Assembly (NCBI GenBank): GCA_001792895.1 | Contig: MARA01000010.1 | Span: forward strand, 1,302,001-1,366,000 | Direction of reading: 5' to 3' | Length of the DNA: 64,000 nucleotides | Source of the DNA: Lentinus brumalis | Lineage: Eukaryota > Basidiomycota > Agaricomycetes > Polyporales > Polyporaceae | Shown: positions 24,220 through 38,165 of the stretch, one piece after another | Layout: each line of letters begins with the position of its first letter | Numbering within the stretch: position 1 is the first letter of the stretch | Position numbers and translations under genes: made by a program | The notes under the pieces: model-generated | The model's input: only the letters and a program-made list of their open reading frames with translations | What the model was told of the DNA's origin: nothing | Database searches by the model: none

Positions 24220-24963
24220 GCAATCAGGTGGCAGTCGGCGGTGGCAGGGTTTCGAGGAGCTGCTGTGCATCTAGTATTGAAGGCTTCTCTCTCCGGCAAA
24301 GCCTGTACGTTGAGGTGCGGGCCTGTCAGTCCACGCATCTCATTTGAATGACGTCGAGTATGTAGACTATATGTAGACTATGATGTTCTTGGGCCTGTAC
24401 CATGTTGTTATCTCTCTGTGTATCGAAATGCTGCCAATACTTATGACGAACGTGCGATGCGCAAGACTCCGTTCTTAAGTGCTTCCATTCCTGTATGCAC
24501 GATGGCAAAGAAGGGTACGAGTGCATCGCCGTGGCGGCCGAGGGTTTCATGAGTACCGGGGCTTACCGGGGGCGTACCAAATATTCACTGCTTCGCGGGA
24601 GAGCATTGACCACTGTAAATAGCTCGCTGGCTCTTCACACTAATTCCGTCCTGCTGGCCTCGGTGCACAATTTCGTTTCGACCGAACGCGTGCCAGAACG
24701 CTCCCCTACTCAGGAACAGCGACGAAGTCGATCGGTGGACAAAGTTCAGGTATAGAGACAAAGTCCGAGCACAGCACGCCACGATGTGGCACACCTGACT
24801 AAAGCCAAACGTAAATCGGGTTCGTCGTCTACAGGCCTCATGCATATGGTACAAGTAAGATGTTATGATCCTCCCATTTATGATCCTCCGAGTCCGAATG
24901 TATGAGCTGCAGTAGACTAGTCAGATATACCGGAACACCTGGTGTTGTTAACCACGACTTACT
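24220..24963. other. intergenic between the two convergent EthD genes
   Basis: Contains the two 3' flanks. No open frame with family resemblance and no element ends were seen. Confidence 0.5.
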
Positions 24964-25495
24964 CTAGTTCTTCTTGTCAATGAAAGTAACGATGCTGCCG
25001 GGGAAGAAGCCAGTCTTCGCGCGGTCCAGGTAGTTCTTCTCCTCCGGCTGGCAAATACGCGCGTACTCCTCGCTCGTGAAGACTTCCATGATCTTCTCGT
25101 AGGACTCGGCCTCGAAGACGGTGAGGCCGTGGTAAGCGGGAACATCGAAGCCCAACGCCTTGGCACCTGCCTCGAACTGGTTGGTGTAGTGATGCTGCAA
25201 ATAAAGAGCCGGGCGTAAGAAAGTGCATCGCAGACCAGAGACACAAATGCGAAGAGAAGGTGCCAGACGAACGAGGTTCACCGGCACTTGGAGAAGGTAG
25301 AAGACCGGGACGGGGACGCACCTGTTCGAACAGGAGGAGGTTCTTCTTCACGATCTCGAGGTTCGCGAAGAGGGGGCCGTGCACCTCGTGCCAGTACTTG
25401 TAAAAGTCGGCGTCGGAGACAGTCTCAAGCTTCGCCATGAAGCCAACAAGGCGGACGCGGTCCGTGCGCTTAGGAGGGAAGGTGAGGGCGGACAT
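24964..25495 (-). CDS. EthD domain protein 2 (dimeric alpha-beta barrel)
   Basis: Predicted 134 residues from exons 25495-25322 and 25194-24964. It starts MSALTFPPKRTDRVRLVGFM, continues with FYKYWHEVHGPLF and VKKNLLLFEQ at the exon end, and the second exon has FDVPAYHGLTVFEAESYEKI and EEYARICQPEEKNYLD, ending SIVTFIDKKN. The conserved KYWHEVHG block corresponds to RYWLDVHA in paralogue 1. Both second exons are exactly 231 bp and the intron splits the proteins after the same FEQ/YEQ motif. The intron is 127 bp, twice the local norm. The reading frame is clean, which supports the view that the break in paralogue 1 is a sequence error or a recent change. Function unknown; candidate roles are small-molecule binding or oxidation. 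Confidence 0.88.
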
Positions 25496-26695
25496 TATGT
25501 ATGCGAGATGGGAGGATTGGGAGGATGGTGGGTCAGGGTGTAAGAAGGCGGCGTTGTAGATGGTGGGGAGGTCGTGCAACATGCTCAGGCTTAAATGCAG
25601 TTCGGCTACCCAGAGTACACACCATGGCGAATTCGATCGACATCCTCGCCGGAGGCTCCAAACGCGACACTGATAGCCGTGTTGCACAAATCGCGATACA
25701 TGCCTGTATGACAGTGGCGGCGAGTAACTCTGGCCGCATTTCAAACCAAGCGCATGAGATTCCAAGGAAACACGATCAGGGGACAGGAGCCATAGCACGA
25801 TCGGCAGACTGCAGTAATGGCAACGAGCCCCGTTGCTGCCAGTACTGTAACCTCGCGCTGATTGCCCCAATGGCTAGGCCTACTAGCTAAGCGCGAACAT
25901 TGCCAGAGCAACATATGCGGGGTGGTCCCCCATACGACTTGTCGGATCGTGGGCTGCATAAGGGAGACAAGGGTGATTCATGTTCATTGCCTCTCTCGAC
26001 AAGAGGCCTGTATTCGGCGACCTTGACAGCAGAACATTGGATACTGGTATCAGCACGACGCAACCTCAGGGGTGCGGGGTAGCACCCCACCCCCGCAAGG
26101 CAACGTTTCAGTTTGTTCCAGACAAGGCTAGCAGAGGTCGTTCCGACTCAGTCGTCGCGAACATACAAACAGTAGGTAGGAAGAGTTAGGCGATACATTA
26201 TAGTCGGATACTTGGCGCACCTCCCGATCAGCAGACCGCAACGGTGCTGATCCACCGGAGTCCTAGTCCACCGAGCTATGTAGTGAGGTCCTGGGGGTAA
26301 AGTATGTTGTGTTAATATGCGCAGCAGCGTTGCTGAGCGCGGTCGCAAGAAATGGGGAGTCGCGACTGACTTGGCTGAGGATTGGTCCCCATCAGTGGCC
26401 GAGACTGTGAGGCGAAGCGAAGGTGGCGACAGCAGGCTGAGATATGTAGGTATTTTTTGGGGCACAGAGGTGATATGTATGTGTCCGTGAAGATGACCCC
26501 GACGTCTTTGCACGACCAGCAGAATCGTATGGGCTCGATGCATGGATTGGGATGGAAGACGGCGGCGGGTGCGTCGAACGTCCAGTATGACCCTCCCAAA
26601 GAGGATGCTGACGTAAGCGGGGCCACGGACGCGATCCGCGCGAAATTGCTGCAGAGGCCCGCAAGACGCGTTGAACGTCTTGCTCGCTGCACACC
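25496..26695. other. 1.2 kb divergent intergenic region between EthD-2 and CCT6
   Basis: No gene supported. A GC-rich palindromic patch (GGTGCGGGGTAGCACC) lies near 26068-26087. A tRNA-like A-box pattern near 26230-26290 on the minus strand lacks a B box and was not accepted. Confidence 0.45.
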
Positions 26696-28792
26696 ATGTC
26701 TTCCAGCATCGAGCTCATCAACCCCAAGGCGGAAAGCGTCAGGCGCGCTGCTGCGCTCCAGGTGCGTCCGGTCCACTTCTCTGCTCTTTTGCGCAAACTG
26801 ACGACTGTGCAGGTCAACACGACCGGTGCGATGGGTCTCGCCAACGTCGTGAAAGGGAACCTAGGTGTGACTTGCTTCGTCGCTGCAGTGCGTGCGCATG
26901 GACTTAACATGAAACTCAGGGCCAAGAGGAACCCTCAAGATGTTGGTCGATGGCTCTGGACAGATCAAAATGACCAAGGACGGCAAGGTCCTCCTCTCCG
27001 AGATGCAGATCCAGAACCCGACTGCTGCTATGATCGCCCGCACCGCTGTTGCCCAGGATGATCAAGTCGGCGATGGCACTACTTCCGTTGTTCTCCTCGT
27101 TGGCGAACTCCTCAAACAAGCCGATCGTTACATCTCGGAGGGTGTACATCCGACCGTCATTGCGGAGGGCTTCGACATTGCGAAAAAGGAGGCATTGGCG
27201 GTACGTTTTCTTGCCTCTCATCTGCACCCCCATTCCATGCCCATTTTCTCGCTATCAGTTCTTGGACACCTTCAAGAAGCCCGTGAACCTTGATCGGCCA
27301 ACCCTGATCAATGTCGCCTACACATCTCTTGCCACCAAGGTCAACTCTGCACTCGCAAAGCAGCTCGCAAGTGATGTTGTCGATGCTGTTCTCACCATCC
27401 GCCCTCCACCCCCTTCATCAGGTGCGCTCTGCTCGTGATGTTGTTCTGGCATAACTACTTACCCTACTGGCACGAAGACTCGCCCGATCAGTTCCGTGAC
27501 CGCATTGACTTGCACATGATTGAGATCATGAAGATGCAGCACCGGGTAGCTTCAGAAACGCAGCTCATCCGTGGACTTGTCTTGGATCACGGTGCAAGAC
27601 ATCCTGACATGCCCAGGCGTGTCGAGAACGCGTACATCCTTACCCTGAACGTCAGTCTGGAATACGAGAAGACGTAAGTGATCGTACTTGCCCATTCTAT
27701 TGCTAGTCGGAGGGTTTAACATCTGTGCAGGGAGGTCAACTCGGGCTTCTTCTACTCGTCCGCTGAGCAGCGGGAAAAGCTGGTCGAGTCGGAGCGACGG
27801 TTCACCGACGCGAAGTGCAGGAAGATCGTCGAGCTCAAGAACCTGGTGTGTGATCAGGCGGTCGGAAGCAATGAGAAGAAGAAGAACTTCGTTGTTATCA
27901 ACCAGAAGGGTATCGATCCCTTGAGCTTGGACATCCTCGCCAAGAACGGCATCCTCGCCCTCCGTCGTGCTAAGCGGCGCAATATGGAGCGGTGTGTGAC
28001 ATCTCTGTTGCTCGTCATGCGTGTGGTGCTCATGCTATCCCACCAGGCTGCAGCTCGTTTGCGGCGGTGTCGCGCAAAACTCGGTCGATGACCTCAGCCC
28101 CGACGTCCTCGGCTGGGCAGGTCTCGTCTACGAGCACACACTTGGCGAGGAGAAGTACACGTTCGTTGAGGATGTCAAGGATCCCAAGAGCGTGACGCTT
28201 CTCGTCAAGGGCCCGAACCCCCATACGATCCAGCAGACCCAGGACGCCCTTCGTGACGGTCTCCGTGCGGTCAAGAACGCCATTGAGGATGAGGCCCTCA
28301 TCCCTGGCGCGGGTGCGTTCGAGGTCGCGTGCGCAGCGCACCTCTCGGGCCCCGTCAAGAAGGCCGCCAAGGGACGCGCGAAGATGGGCGTGCAGGCGTT
28401 TGCGGAAGCGTTGTTGATCATCCCGAAGACGCTAGCTGCAAACGGTGGGTTTGATGTCCAGGATGCGATCGTTGCACTTCAGGTATGTTGCAGGCCTTCA
28501 TGATGTCATAGTCACTCTGACGAAATGGCGACTTGCAGGACGAGCAAGCAGAAGGCGCTGTTGTCGGTCTCGACCTCGAGTCTGGCGAGCCGTTCGACCC
28601 TACCGTGCAGGGTGTGTGGGACAACTACCGAGTCAAGAGGCAAATGCTGCACTCATGGTACGTCCGACGTTGAAGTTGTCATGATCTCATATTCACTGGT
28701 CCTTCAGCTCGGTCATCGCCGTGAACCTGTTGTCGACGGACGAGATCTTGCGGGCGGGACGTAGTTCATTGAAACCGGATGGGCAGCAATAG
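26696..28792 (+). CDS. CCT6: chaperonin TCP-1 (CCT) subunit zeta
   Basis: Subunit of the cytosolic CCT/TRiC ring that folds actin, tubulin and other proteins with ATP. Exons 26696-26761, 26813-26864, 26920-27200, 27259-27421, 27478-27673, 27731-27991, 28047-28482, 28539-28657 and 28708-28792 give 552 residues, the expected length. Zeta-type landmarks are [14 protein letters not shown] at the N terminus, [14 protein letters not shown], the ATPase motif [20 protein letters not shown] and [13 protein letters not shown]. Further on are the second catalytic region [19 protein letters not shown], the conserved IPGAGAFE, and ILRAGRSS near the end. No frame damage. Convergent with SET9, separated by 470 bp that hold a CAG repeat. 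Confidence 0.95.
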
Positions 28793-28976
28793 AGGGACGA
28801 CGAGCAATGTAGATGTACTGATACAGCGGCATGCAATGATCCATTGAACTCATTCACCGCCATCTGACGCGTTCGAAGCCCGCGGAACGTCAGATCGCGA
28901 TTAATGTATTACATACAGATATACAGTCGGGATCAGAATGCCGGGACGTGTGGGATGGTATAACAGAGTATCGGTG

Positions 28977-28977
<1 letters not shown>

Positions 28978-29007
<30 letters not shown>
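28978..29007. repeat. (CAG)10 microsatellite
   Basis: Ten perfect CAG units lie in the 470 bp between the convergent stops of CCT6 (28792) and SET9 (29264). Not in an open frame of either gene, so probably in a 3' UTR or in intergenic DNA. The remaining sequence between the two stops shows no gene. Confidence 0.9.
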
Positions 29008-29008
<1 letters not shown>

Positions 29009-29263
29009 CAACAAGCACGAGCACGCACACTCGGTAATGTAGTCGAGATGCGACATGATAAGAACACTGGCTAATATGCAGAACGTGCAAGGTGGGCGAG
29101 TAGGAGTACAATAAGGAGCAATAAGAAAGCGCGAACCATCGTTTTTGTGTTCCTGATGTCCAACACAATATTGTCAGGTGTTCAACACTAGCTACCGTGG
29201 CGTGACATCGAGCATGTAAGTGGAGAATAGAGATGAGATGAATAACTGAATAAACCGGTCCGT

Positions 29264-32200
29264 CTAGTCCGTGCCGTCACTCTCCCATCCCGCCCGCAAG
29301 AGCGGAGTCGGAGCAGGAGAGATACCGGTGACGGTGGTGTGGTGGCTATGCTTGTACGGAGGAACGTTCTTCGGGAGCAGCACGGTCTGCTTCCAGGCCA
29401 TGCCGGGCGACTTCTGTGGGGAAGGGGGCGTAAGGACGGGGAGCGTGAGCGAAGTGGCGGAGGCGGGACGCGAGTCGGAACTGGACGACGACGGGAGGGG
29501 ATCAGAGACCGACACTAGTCGTTCCACGCTCTGCTCGGAATCGTCAGTGAGGTCGACATGAGCAGAAGACGCCGAGGACGAACGCCGGCCGGGCTTGAAG
29601 ACGGAGAGCATGCTGGGTCGGAAGCTCTCCTACATGACAGACAAGAAGCAGGAGCAAGAAGCGAAGTGTCACCGTCAGCGATGTCTATACAAGCGCTGAG
29701 GGTGAAGAGCTCGAGAGCTCACCTCTTCGGAAGATGCACCAGGATCGATGCTTCCGTGGGCAGTAACAGCCGCATCCAGCGGTGCTTCGTCGGGCTCGAA
29801 CAGGTCTCCGAAGCTCGCGAGTGAGGTCCGCGAGGACGTCTTGGAGTGCGTGTGCGACTGCGAGAGCGCGACCTCCGTGGCGTAATCCTCGGCATCCTCG
29901 TCGTCGGCGTTGAGGGCTCGTGTGGGAGCCCATCTGAGCCTAGCCATGTTGAGCGGATTGGGTCTGAAGAGCCCGCCATATGCGGGCCTGCCCATTAGCT
30001 TGGGGCGCACGAACGCGCGCTCGCTCGCAGAATCGTCCGACTCGGCACCCTGATCGTCGTCGTCTTCTTCTGGGGAATCGTCGTCGTTGACGACGACCAC
30101 GGGGGATCAACGTCGTCCTCTGGAGTAACGGGCCCATCGGTGTCATCATCCGTGGTAGGGGACCGGCGAGAAGAGTACGCACTCGCGTTCGCGCGTTCCT
30201 GCGGATCTTCCGGGGACATAGACGAGGTCTTGATCCACTTGCGGCGAGCGAACGTAAGGGGATTAGGCCGCCCAAAGAGCCCGCCGCTCCTCTTGGCGAT
30301 GCCTAAAAACGGACGACGAAAATGCTGCGGCTCACCCTCGTCCTGAGACTCGCCATCGTCGTCGTGCTCCTCGATATCGCGCTCGCTGGAAAGCATCGAC
30401 AAATCGCCCTCCTCCCCCTCAATCTTGATCCGGGGCTCGTCCGACTCATCCCCCACTCTACGACGCTTCCTATCCTCCTCCTCCTCCTCCTCGTCACCCT
30501 CATCCAGCGTTCGCTTGTGCGAAGTAGAGAGACTATCGTCACTCCCTGCCGGCGCATCAGGGTCTCGCTTGAACTCCCCGTCGGCACCGTCGTGAGCCCT
30601 CGAGTGCGGCTTGTGCTGCTTCCGGCCCCGCGGCACACGGCGACCCCCGGCAGTGAAGTGGAAGTTCTTCCGCATATACCGGCCATTAGTCGAGGCCTTC
30701 TTGCCGAACCTACCATTCGTCTCGCGGGGCTGAGACGCAACGGCAAGGGACTTCGGTGTAGGAAGCTTGGAACCGGGCTCGGTCTTAACAGTGACCGGCG
30801 TAGAGGGAGGGAGAGGTACGTCGCCGCCTCCGCTCCGGAGATGACGGTCCCTCGTAGGGGTCTGGGGTGTAGGAAGATGGGCATCCGAGTGGCTGGAAGA
30901 TGCCGCCGACAGCGTTGAAGCTGTCGATACAGGTGCTTTGGATGGGCCAGCGGCGGAAGATGCCCCCCTGCCCTTGCACGGAGGCTCGCTTTCGCGCATC
31001 TTGAGGCTCGGAACGCGTGCACGGCTGCTGCGACGTTCCCGCACTCCGAGGAGCTTCCTTGCCTGATTGGACATACCCACCTTGGCCTTCGAGTGACGGC
31101 TGGTGGACGCGGACTCGACCTTGACCTTCTGCCGCTTGGAAGATGGCGCCTCTGCCGGGTCCGGGTCCGTAGGACGTGCCCGTTTGTTGCTCGGTGGTGG
31201 CTTGCGCGCGGCGGACGCAGAGCGTGAACCAGAGGCAGCATTTGCCAGCTTCTGGTTAACCGCGGAGAGGTGCTTATGCGACAAATGCGCGGGAGTCATG
31301 CTCCTGTTCTCGCGCGGAGTAGGCACGAAGGCGGGAGTGCCGACCGAGGGTGTACGTTCAGGCCACCTCGCTGCATAGATAGCATAGTGGCGCATACACC
31401 TGCAGACGAACGGGGATGCCGTGTTACCATTGTGGGTTCTGGCTGAGACAACTCTACGACGCACCTGGGACACTCCTGATTGACTTGCTTGCGCGGCCGC
31501 CCCCGCTTCCCTGTCTTCTCCGGCAGTCCATTCCAAACCACCTTGTCTTCCACCGAGATCACAGGGAGCACGCTGTGGCATGTCATGCACGTCGGCAACA
31601 GCTTCCCGTCCACGCCACGCGGGCCGTCCTGCGGCTTCTTGGCGACTGCCATCAATGCGTCCACGGGCGCGGGAACAACAGGTCGTCGGCGCAGTGAGCG
31701 GCCTTCCAGCTCGGGGTCCTCCTTCCCCTTGCCTTTCAGGTCGACGGTGTCTGCGGTTGAATTGCGTGCCGAAGCTGGCATCTTGCCTTTGCGGTCCGGC
31801 ATAGGTGTACTGACGCGCGACGCGGACGATGCAGCGTCACCACGGGCGCGCAGTCGAACAGACGATCGCAGACTGGGGCCCTCGGTGACAGAGCCATTGT
31901 CCGAGGTGAGCGGAGGCGTTTCGAGCTGACGAACCGCTGATGCAGAGCGCGAGCTCGACGTCGCGCGTTCCTTGCCCTTCCCTTTGCCGGCGATGCTCGC
32001 GGCACTGACACTCGCAGCCTCGGACTCTGCTCGCGCCTTTTGCGCACGGGTCGCGATGATGAATGTAGGGGCGGGCGTCGCTTTCCGGGGTGTGGATGCA
32101 ACGGATGCTGGACAACTCTCGGCCGGGAGCGTCTCGGTTTCGGGCGTCAGCAGGCCGGTGTTCAGTTTCGATGGGCCTGCGATGGCGGGACCTATTGAGC

Positions 32201-33693
32201 TCGACCGCGGCGCAGAGGTCAATTCCGATGTGGCGTCGGGTGCAGCGTTGGGCTCAGTCTCGACATCCGCGTCAGAGCCGTCGGCCGCGTCTTCTTCCTC
32301 GTCCGGGAGGACTGCATAGACACCGCGTCGCGTACGACGCTCGTTGACATTGATCTCTGCTCCGTCCTCTTCGTGGTCGGTGCTCCAACCGGCCTCGTTG
32401 TCGGAATCGCTGTCTGGGGAAGAGGCAGAGTCGGAGATGTCCTCATCGTTTTGCGGTGCGTAACCACCACGCTTGTTGACCTCGCAGGTGGCACAGAGGC
32501 AGTGGCGATTATTGCGGCCGACTGCGAAGATTTGAATGAAGATAACTGCGGTCAGCGGGACTGAACAAGAACGGAGTAAGAACGCATGGGAAGCACTCAC
32601 AGTATCCATCGCCGTAATGCGCGGTAACCTCCTCGCCAACACCTATATGCTTGATGACGCGAAACGTAATATACCGTCCCTCGCGGAAGAGCTCTACGTT
32701 GTGGTCACAATCGTGCTGTTCGACGAGATGATCAAGTGTCATGCGGAGCAGGGAGGACGCGTGAAAACGAAGTGATTAATTTGAGGTGTCACTGCCACGG
32801 CGGTAGGGGCGGAGAAAGAACAAGGACTCACGTTGACGAAACGAGCAGGGCCGAGGAAGAGGTGGTTCTTCTTGAGTTGCTTGGAATGGATGACGCTGAA
32901 GTCGCGACGGATGCCGATACCTTGTGCCTGGCCGACATTTGTACCCTTGAGCTCCTTGTCCTCTTCCTCGGTGAGATCGGCCATGGAGCCCTTGAGCTCG
33001 GAGATGACCATGCCGGGGACAAGTGGACGCGTGGCAAGGATACAAAGCTCGGACTTGCCAGTGTGGTACGAATAACGAGAGGTGTGGGCGATCTCGATCG
33101 AGCCAGATGGGAGGTAGAGCTCAAAGTACCGGGAAGCGTGGCTGTAAGGGGGGACAATGCCATCAGCAGACGCCAACTGTGGTCGAGGCGAGGGGTGCAT
33201 ACGTTGCGAACGCGTTGATCTGCTTCTGGGTGTAGGCTCGGAGGTAGTAACGAACCGCATTGATGCTGAGGGGAGTATATGCGGGTGAGCGGGGAGAAGA
33301 GGAGAAGGAGGAAAGTTGGTGTGAACGCACGAGAGGAGTTCATCTACAGCGTGGCGTATGGCAGTCTGGATGACACCCTTGGAGGCTACGAGCTACACGT
33401 GGAGGACGAGGGAGGAGAGACGCGAGGCCGATGAGAGGTCATAAGAGACAGGAGAGGACGGGGAGACTCACACGTCGGACGATGTTCATGAGCTCTTCGG
33501 GATCAGACTTGGGGAGCCGCCTGGAGGGATCCATCTTGTGGACTACGAGGGGGAAACCACCTGTGCCGAGCTTCTCGACGAGGAGGTGGCTGAGAAAGTC
33601 ATCGTCGCGCGAGAGGTCGCGCATGTTCATGATCTTGGTTGGCCTCCATGCGCCCTTGAGGAAGGACGAGACGGAGCTCGCCGCGGGAGGCAT
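29264..33693 (-). CDS. SET9: histone-lysine N-methyltransferase SET9/Kmt5 (H4K20), one apparent frameshift
   Basis: Predicted H4K20 methyltransferase, about 1,290 residues. Exons read downward: 33693-33472, 33392-33331, 33265-33203, 33141-32832, 32715-32601, 32521-31465, 31399-29723 and 29629-29264. The N-terminal helical part (DDFLSHLLVEKLG.., RRLVASKGVIQ, YYLRAYTQKQINAF) precedes the SET domain with PLVPGMVISELKG, DFSVIHSKQLKKNHLFLGPARFVN, HDCDHNVEL and GEEVTAHYGDGYF. The post-SET cysteines follow as CLCATCE. A later CxxC pair (CMTCH .. CPRCMRHYAIYAARWPER) is typical of basidiomycete SET9. The long tail is acidic or basic low complexity. In the tail GGGGG at 30101-30105 interrupts the frame; one more base (C on the coding strand) rejoins it. 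A motif GGLFGRPNPL..ARRKW occurs twice in the tail. Confidence 0.9.
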
Positions 33694-34230
33694 TGTGGAG
33701 GGTGTGCTCGAACGCGCGATGCGGAGGAGCTGGGCGGGAGAGGGACGATGGTGGCGAAGAGGAAAGCTGAGGCGGGGAGAGCGACGGGTGGCAGACACAC
33801 GCGACCGCCCGCGTTGGGAATTCTGCAGACGCCCACACCGGCCGCGCCTTTTATTCGTCTCCCCGGGCCACAGCACGCTTTGTCCATCGCAGCCATGGCT
33901 CGACAACCATCGACAGCGGCCACAGCGCCGCCGCGGACAATACCCCCCGACGCAAACAAGGCCGCCGTGCCACCCACTCGACTCACAAGAAGCCCACGCA
34001 GACGCAACAATACAACAGCTTCAGTCAGACGGAGATATGCATTCCTGTGGCGCATGGGGTGACATACTCATCATACAGTAGGAGGCGGTAGTGGTGCAGA
34101 ACATGCGTATCGACGTCAACAACATAGCGGAAATTTTGAGAAGAATACACTCCGTCGCAACGCACGCCCGGCCACTCCCCGCATCCGCGGAACGCAAGCC
34201 ATAGAAGACGGATTACATCACACAGCGTCC
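33694..34230. other. intergenic between SET9 start and RPS8 end
   Basis: Promoter side of SET9 and 3' flank of RPS8. The open frames here have no family resemblance. Confidence 0.5.
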
Positions 34231-35310
34231 TCATGCCGCGTGTGCGTGTGCGTGCTTCTGCTTGCCAGTCCTGATCTTCCTCAGGTAGAACTGTGCACAT
34301 GTGATACCGGCAGTCAGCAAATGCTCCCGTGTACCAGAAGGGTCCATCTCTCTGCACGTACCTCGAGTTCCCGGCCCTCGAGGATGTAGCCGTCTGCACG
34401 GCCAGACTGTCCGGGTCGGCTGCTGATCGCAGCGTACAACCGACCAGCGGCGAATTGCGACTCAATGAGAGGGTCGATCTTCGCTTCTACATAGACCGGC
34501 ACACGGTGGATGTGAGTAATCGCACAATCACCCGGGTAAATGCAGAACGCACCCTTCTTCCTCTCCTCGAACTTGCGCTGGGCGTGGTTGGACAACTTTT
34601 TCTCCTCCTCACCCTCGACAGCAGCAGCATCCTTCTTCGCACCACGCTTGGTCACAGGCTGGGCATACTATGGGAAGCGGACAAAAATGTCAACTCAAGA
34701 AAGACGGGCATGAGAAGGCGTGTACGTACGTGAGCCTCGTACCACTGGCGGAAGGGGGTCGCATCGACCTGGATGATGGCGTTCTTGACAAGGGTGTTCG
34801 TCCGGACAAGCTCGTTGTTGGAGGCGTTGTACACCTGCGATGCGAGATCACCAGTTAGCAGCGAGTCCAGGCGGTCGCATGAGAATTCGGAGGGGCGATT
34901 TTTCTTGCGAGATGGGAATATAGAGCGAAAGAGACACTCACGACACCGATGATCCTCGTCTTGCGGGTAACGTGCTCGCTGCCCCAGGCGAAGTTGCCAG
35001 AGTCAAGACGGAGGGCACGGTACTTGAGGTTACCACCGCGGACCCGAACGGTGTGGATGCGCTTGGGGCCGAGCTTCGTGCTGGCAGCCTGACGGCCGAG
35101 CTCGAACTTTCTCTTCTTGCGGTAGTGGGGGCGCTGAGCACCGGTGGCCGAACGCTTGTGCCGGGACGAGCGGGAGATACCTATGGGTTACGAACGACGG
35201 TGCAAACGAGAATTTGAAGACGCGGCGTGGATCGTGGAAAAGAACGAGAACGAGACTGTCAGCATGCCGCAGGGACAGACAGAGCGGGAGGACGGAGAGT
35301 ACTGACCCAT
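34231..35310 (-). CDS. RPS8: 40S ribosomal protein S8 (eS8)
   Basis: Small-subunit ribosomal protein. Exons read downward: 35310-35307 (just ATGG), 35180-34942, 34834-34730, 34667-34553, 34486-34362 and 34290-34231. They give 215 residues, close to the usual 200-210. The start [19 protein letters not shown] and [14 protein letters not shown] are diagnostic, followed by [14 protein letters not shown], then [15 protein letters not shown] and [10 protein letters not shown]. An intron of 66 bp (34487-34552) is a multiple of three and stop-free, so it could be retained in error; removing it restores the family sequence KKEAKIDPL. The first intron directly after the start codon (126 bp) is common in fungal ribosomal protein genes. 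Divergent from UGP1. Confidence 0.95.
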
Positions 35311-36128
35311 GGCGATAGTCTTGAGGCTGGAGGGATGGGTGTCCTGTCTCGCTGCTAGACTGTGGATGCGCCCTTACAGTTCACAAAACAAGGTTTGATG
35401 GCAGACCAGCTCCGCCTGAAAAACATCAGCCACCGGGCAAGCGCCGAAACCAGCGCTTGCTGGCAGCTTGGACTCAGACTGAGACTGATGAGAGTCTCAC
35501 AATCGACAAGTCCTGCATGCGCTCATCTGGCTCGAGTCTCGGTGTGGGCGCATACACTCTGGGCGTCGTCTCCTTCCTTGCGTCGCCGAGCTCTCCAAGC
35601 TGTGGCCGCACTCGACTTCTGTGGATGCCGGCTGAGAACACCGCTCTGCGGTATCTGGCTTCCGGGATGCTCGGTATTTCCGTTTCACGTCGTGCCTGCA
35701 TGCCTGCTTCTTCTTCGCCGGAGAGGGCTCAAGTGCGTGCAAGATGGTCGCTCTAGAACCGACGGCCCCAGCACATCATGACACGGTGTCATCCTGCGAA
35801 GGGACAGGGGTCTGCAGGATGTCACGGTTCCATTTGTACCTGTGTTACCCCCCCTCTGCCATGTCCTCCGTCCTATCCTGTACTTCCACGTCCCGCTCGG
35901 CGGTGAATAGACGGTTGAGATAAGACACTTGCGACCCTTGAGGTGTGCCCTGGGCGTCGGCCGCGACGTCCCAGCACGCGCCGTTAAGCGCGAATCGATA
36001 AACTCGCGTTGCCTCATAGCAGCCGCTTAAATACTCGCCCGCCTGCCAGTACTTACCGACACCCGTCGTCCTCCTTCCCCACCACCACCACTGCCCGGGT
36101 CGACGCTGCCTCCTTGTCTCTCCACGCC
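35311..36128. promoter_or_regulatory. divergent promoter region of RPS8 and UGP1
   Basis: 818 bp between two highly expressed housekeeping genes. Open frames here (35362-35781 and others) show no family resemblance. TTAAATA near 36027, about 100 bp before the UGP1 ATG, is a TATA-like candidate, and the segment after it is pyrimidine-rich. Confidence 0.45.

Positions 36129-38165
<2,037 letters not shown>

Noticed and set aside
26228..26290. tRNA-like pattern on the minus strand
   Set aside because: An A-box-like TAGCTCGGTGG is present, but there is no B box (GGTTCGANNCC) and no cloverleaf can be drawn.
30303..31241. 312-codon minus-strand open frame
   Set aside because: Out-of-frame reading of the SET9 tail; the other frame carries the conserved CxxC region and connects through splice sites.
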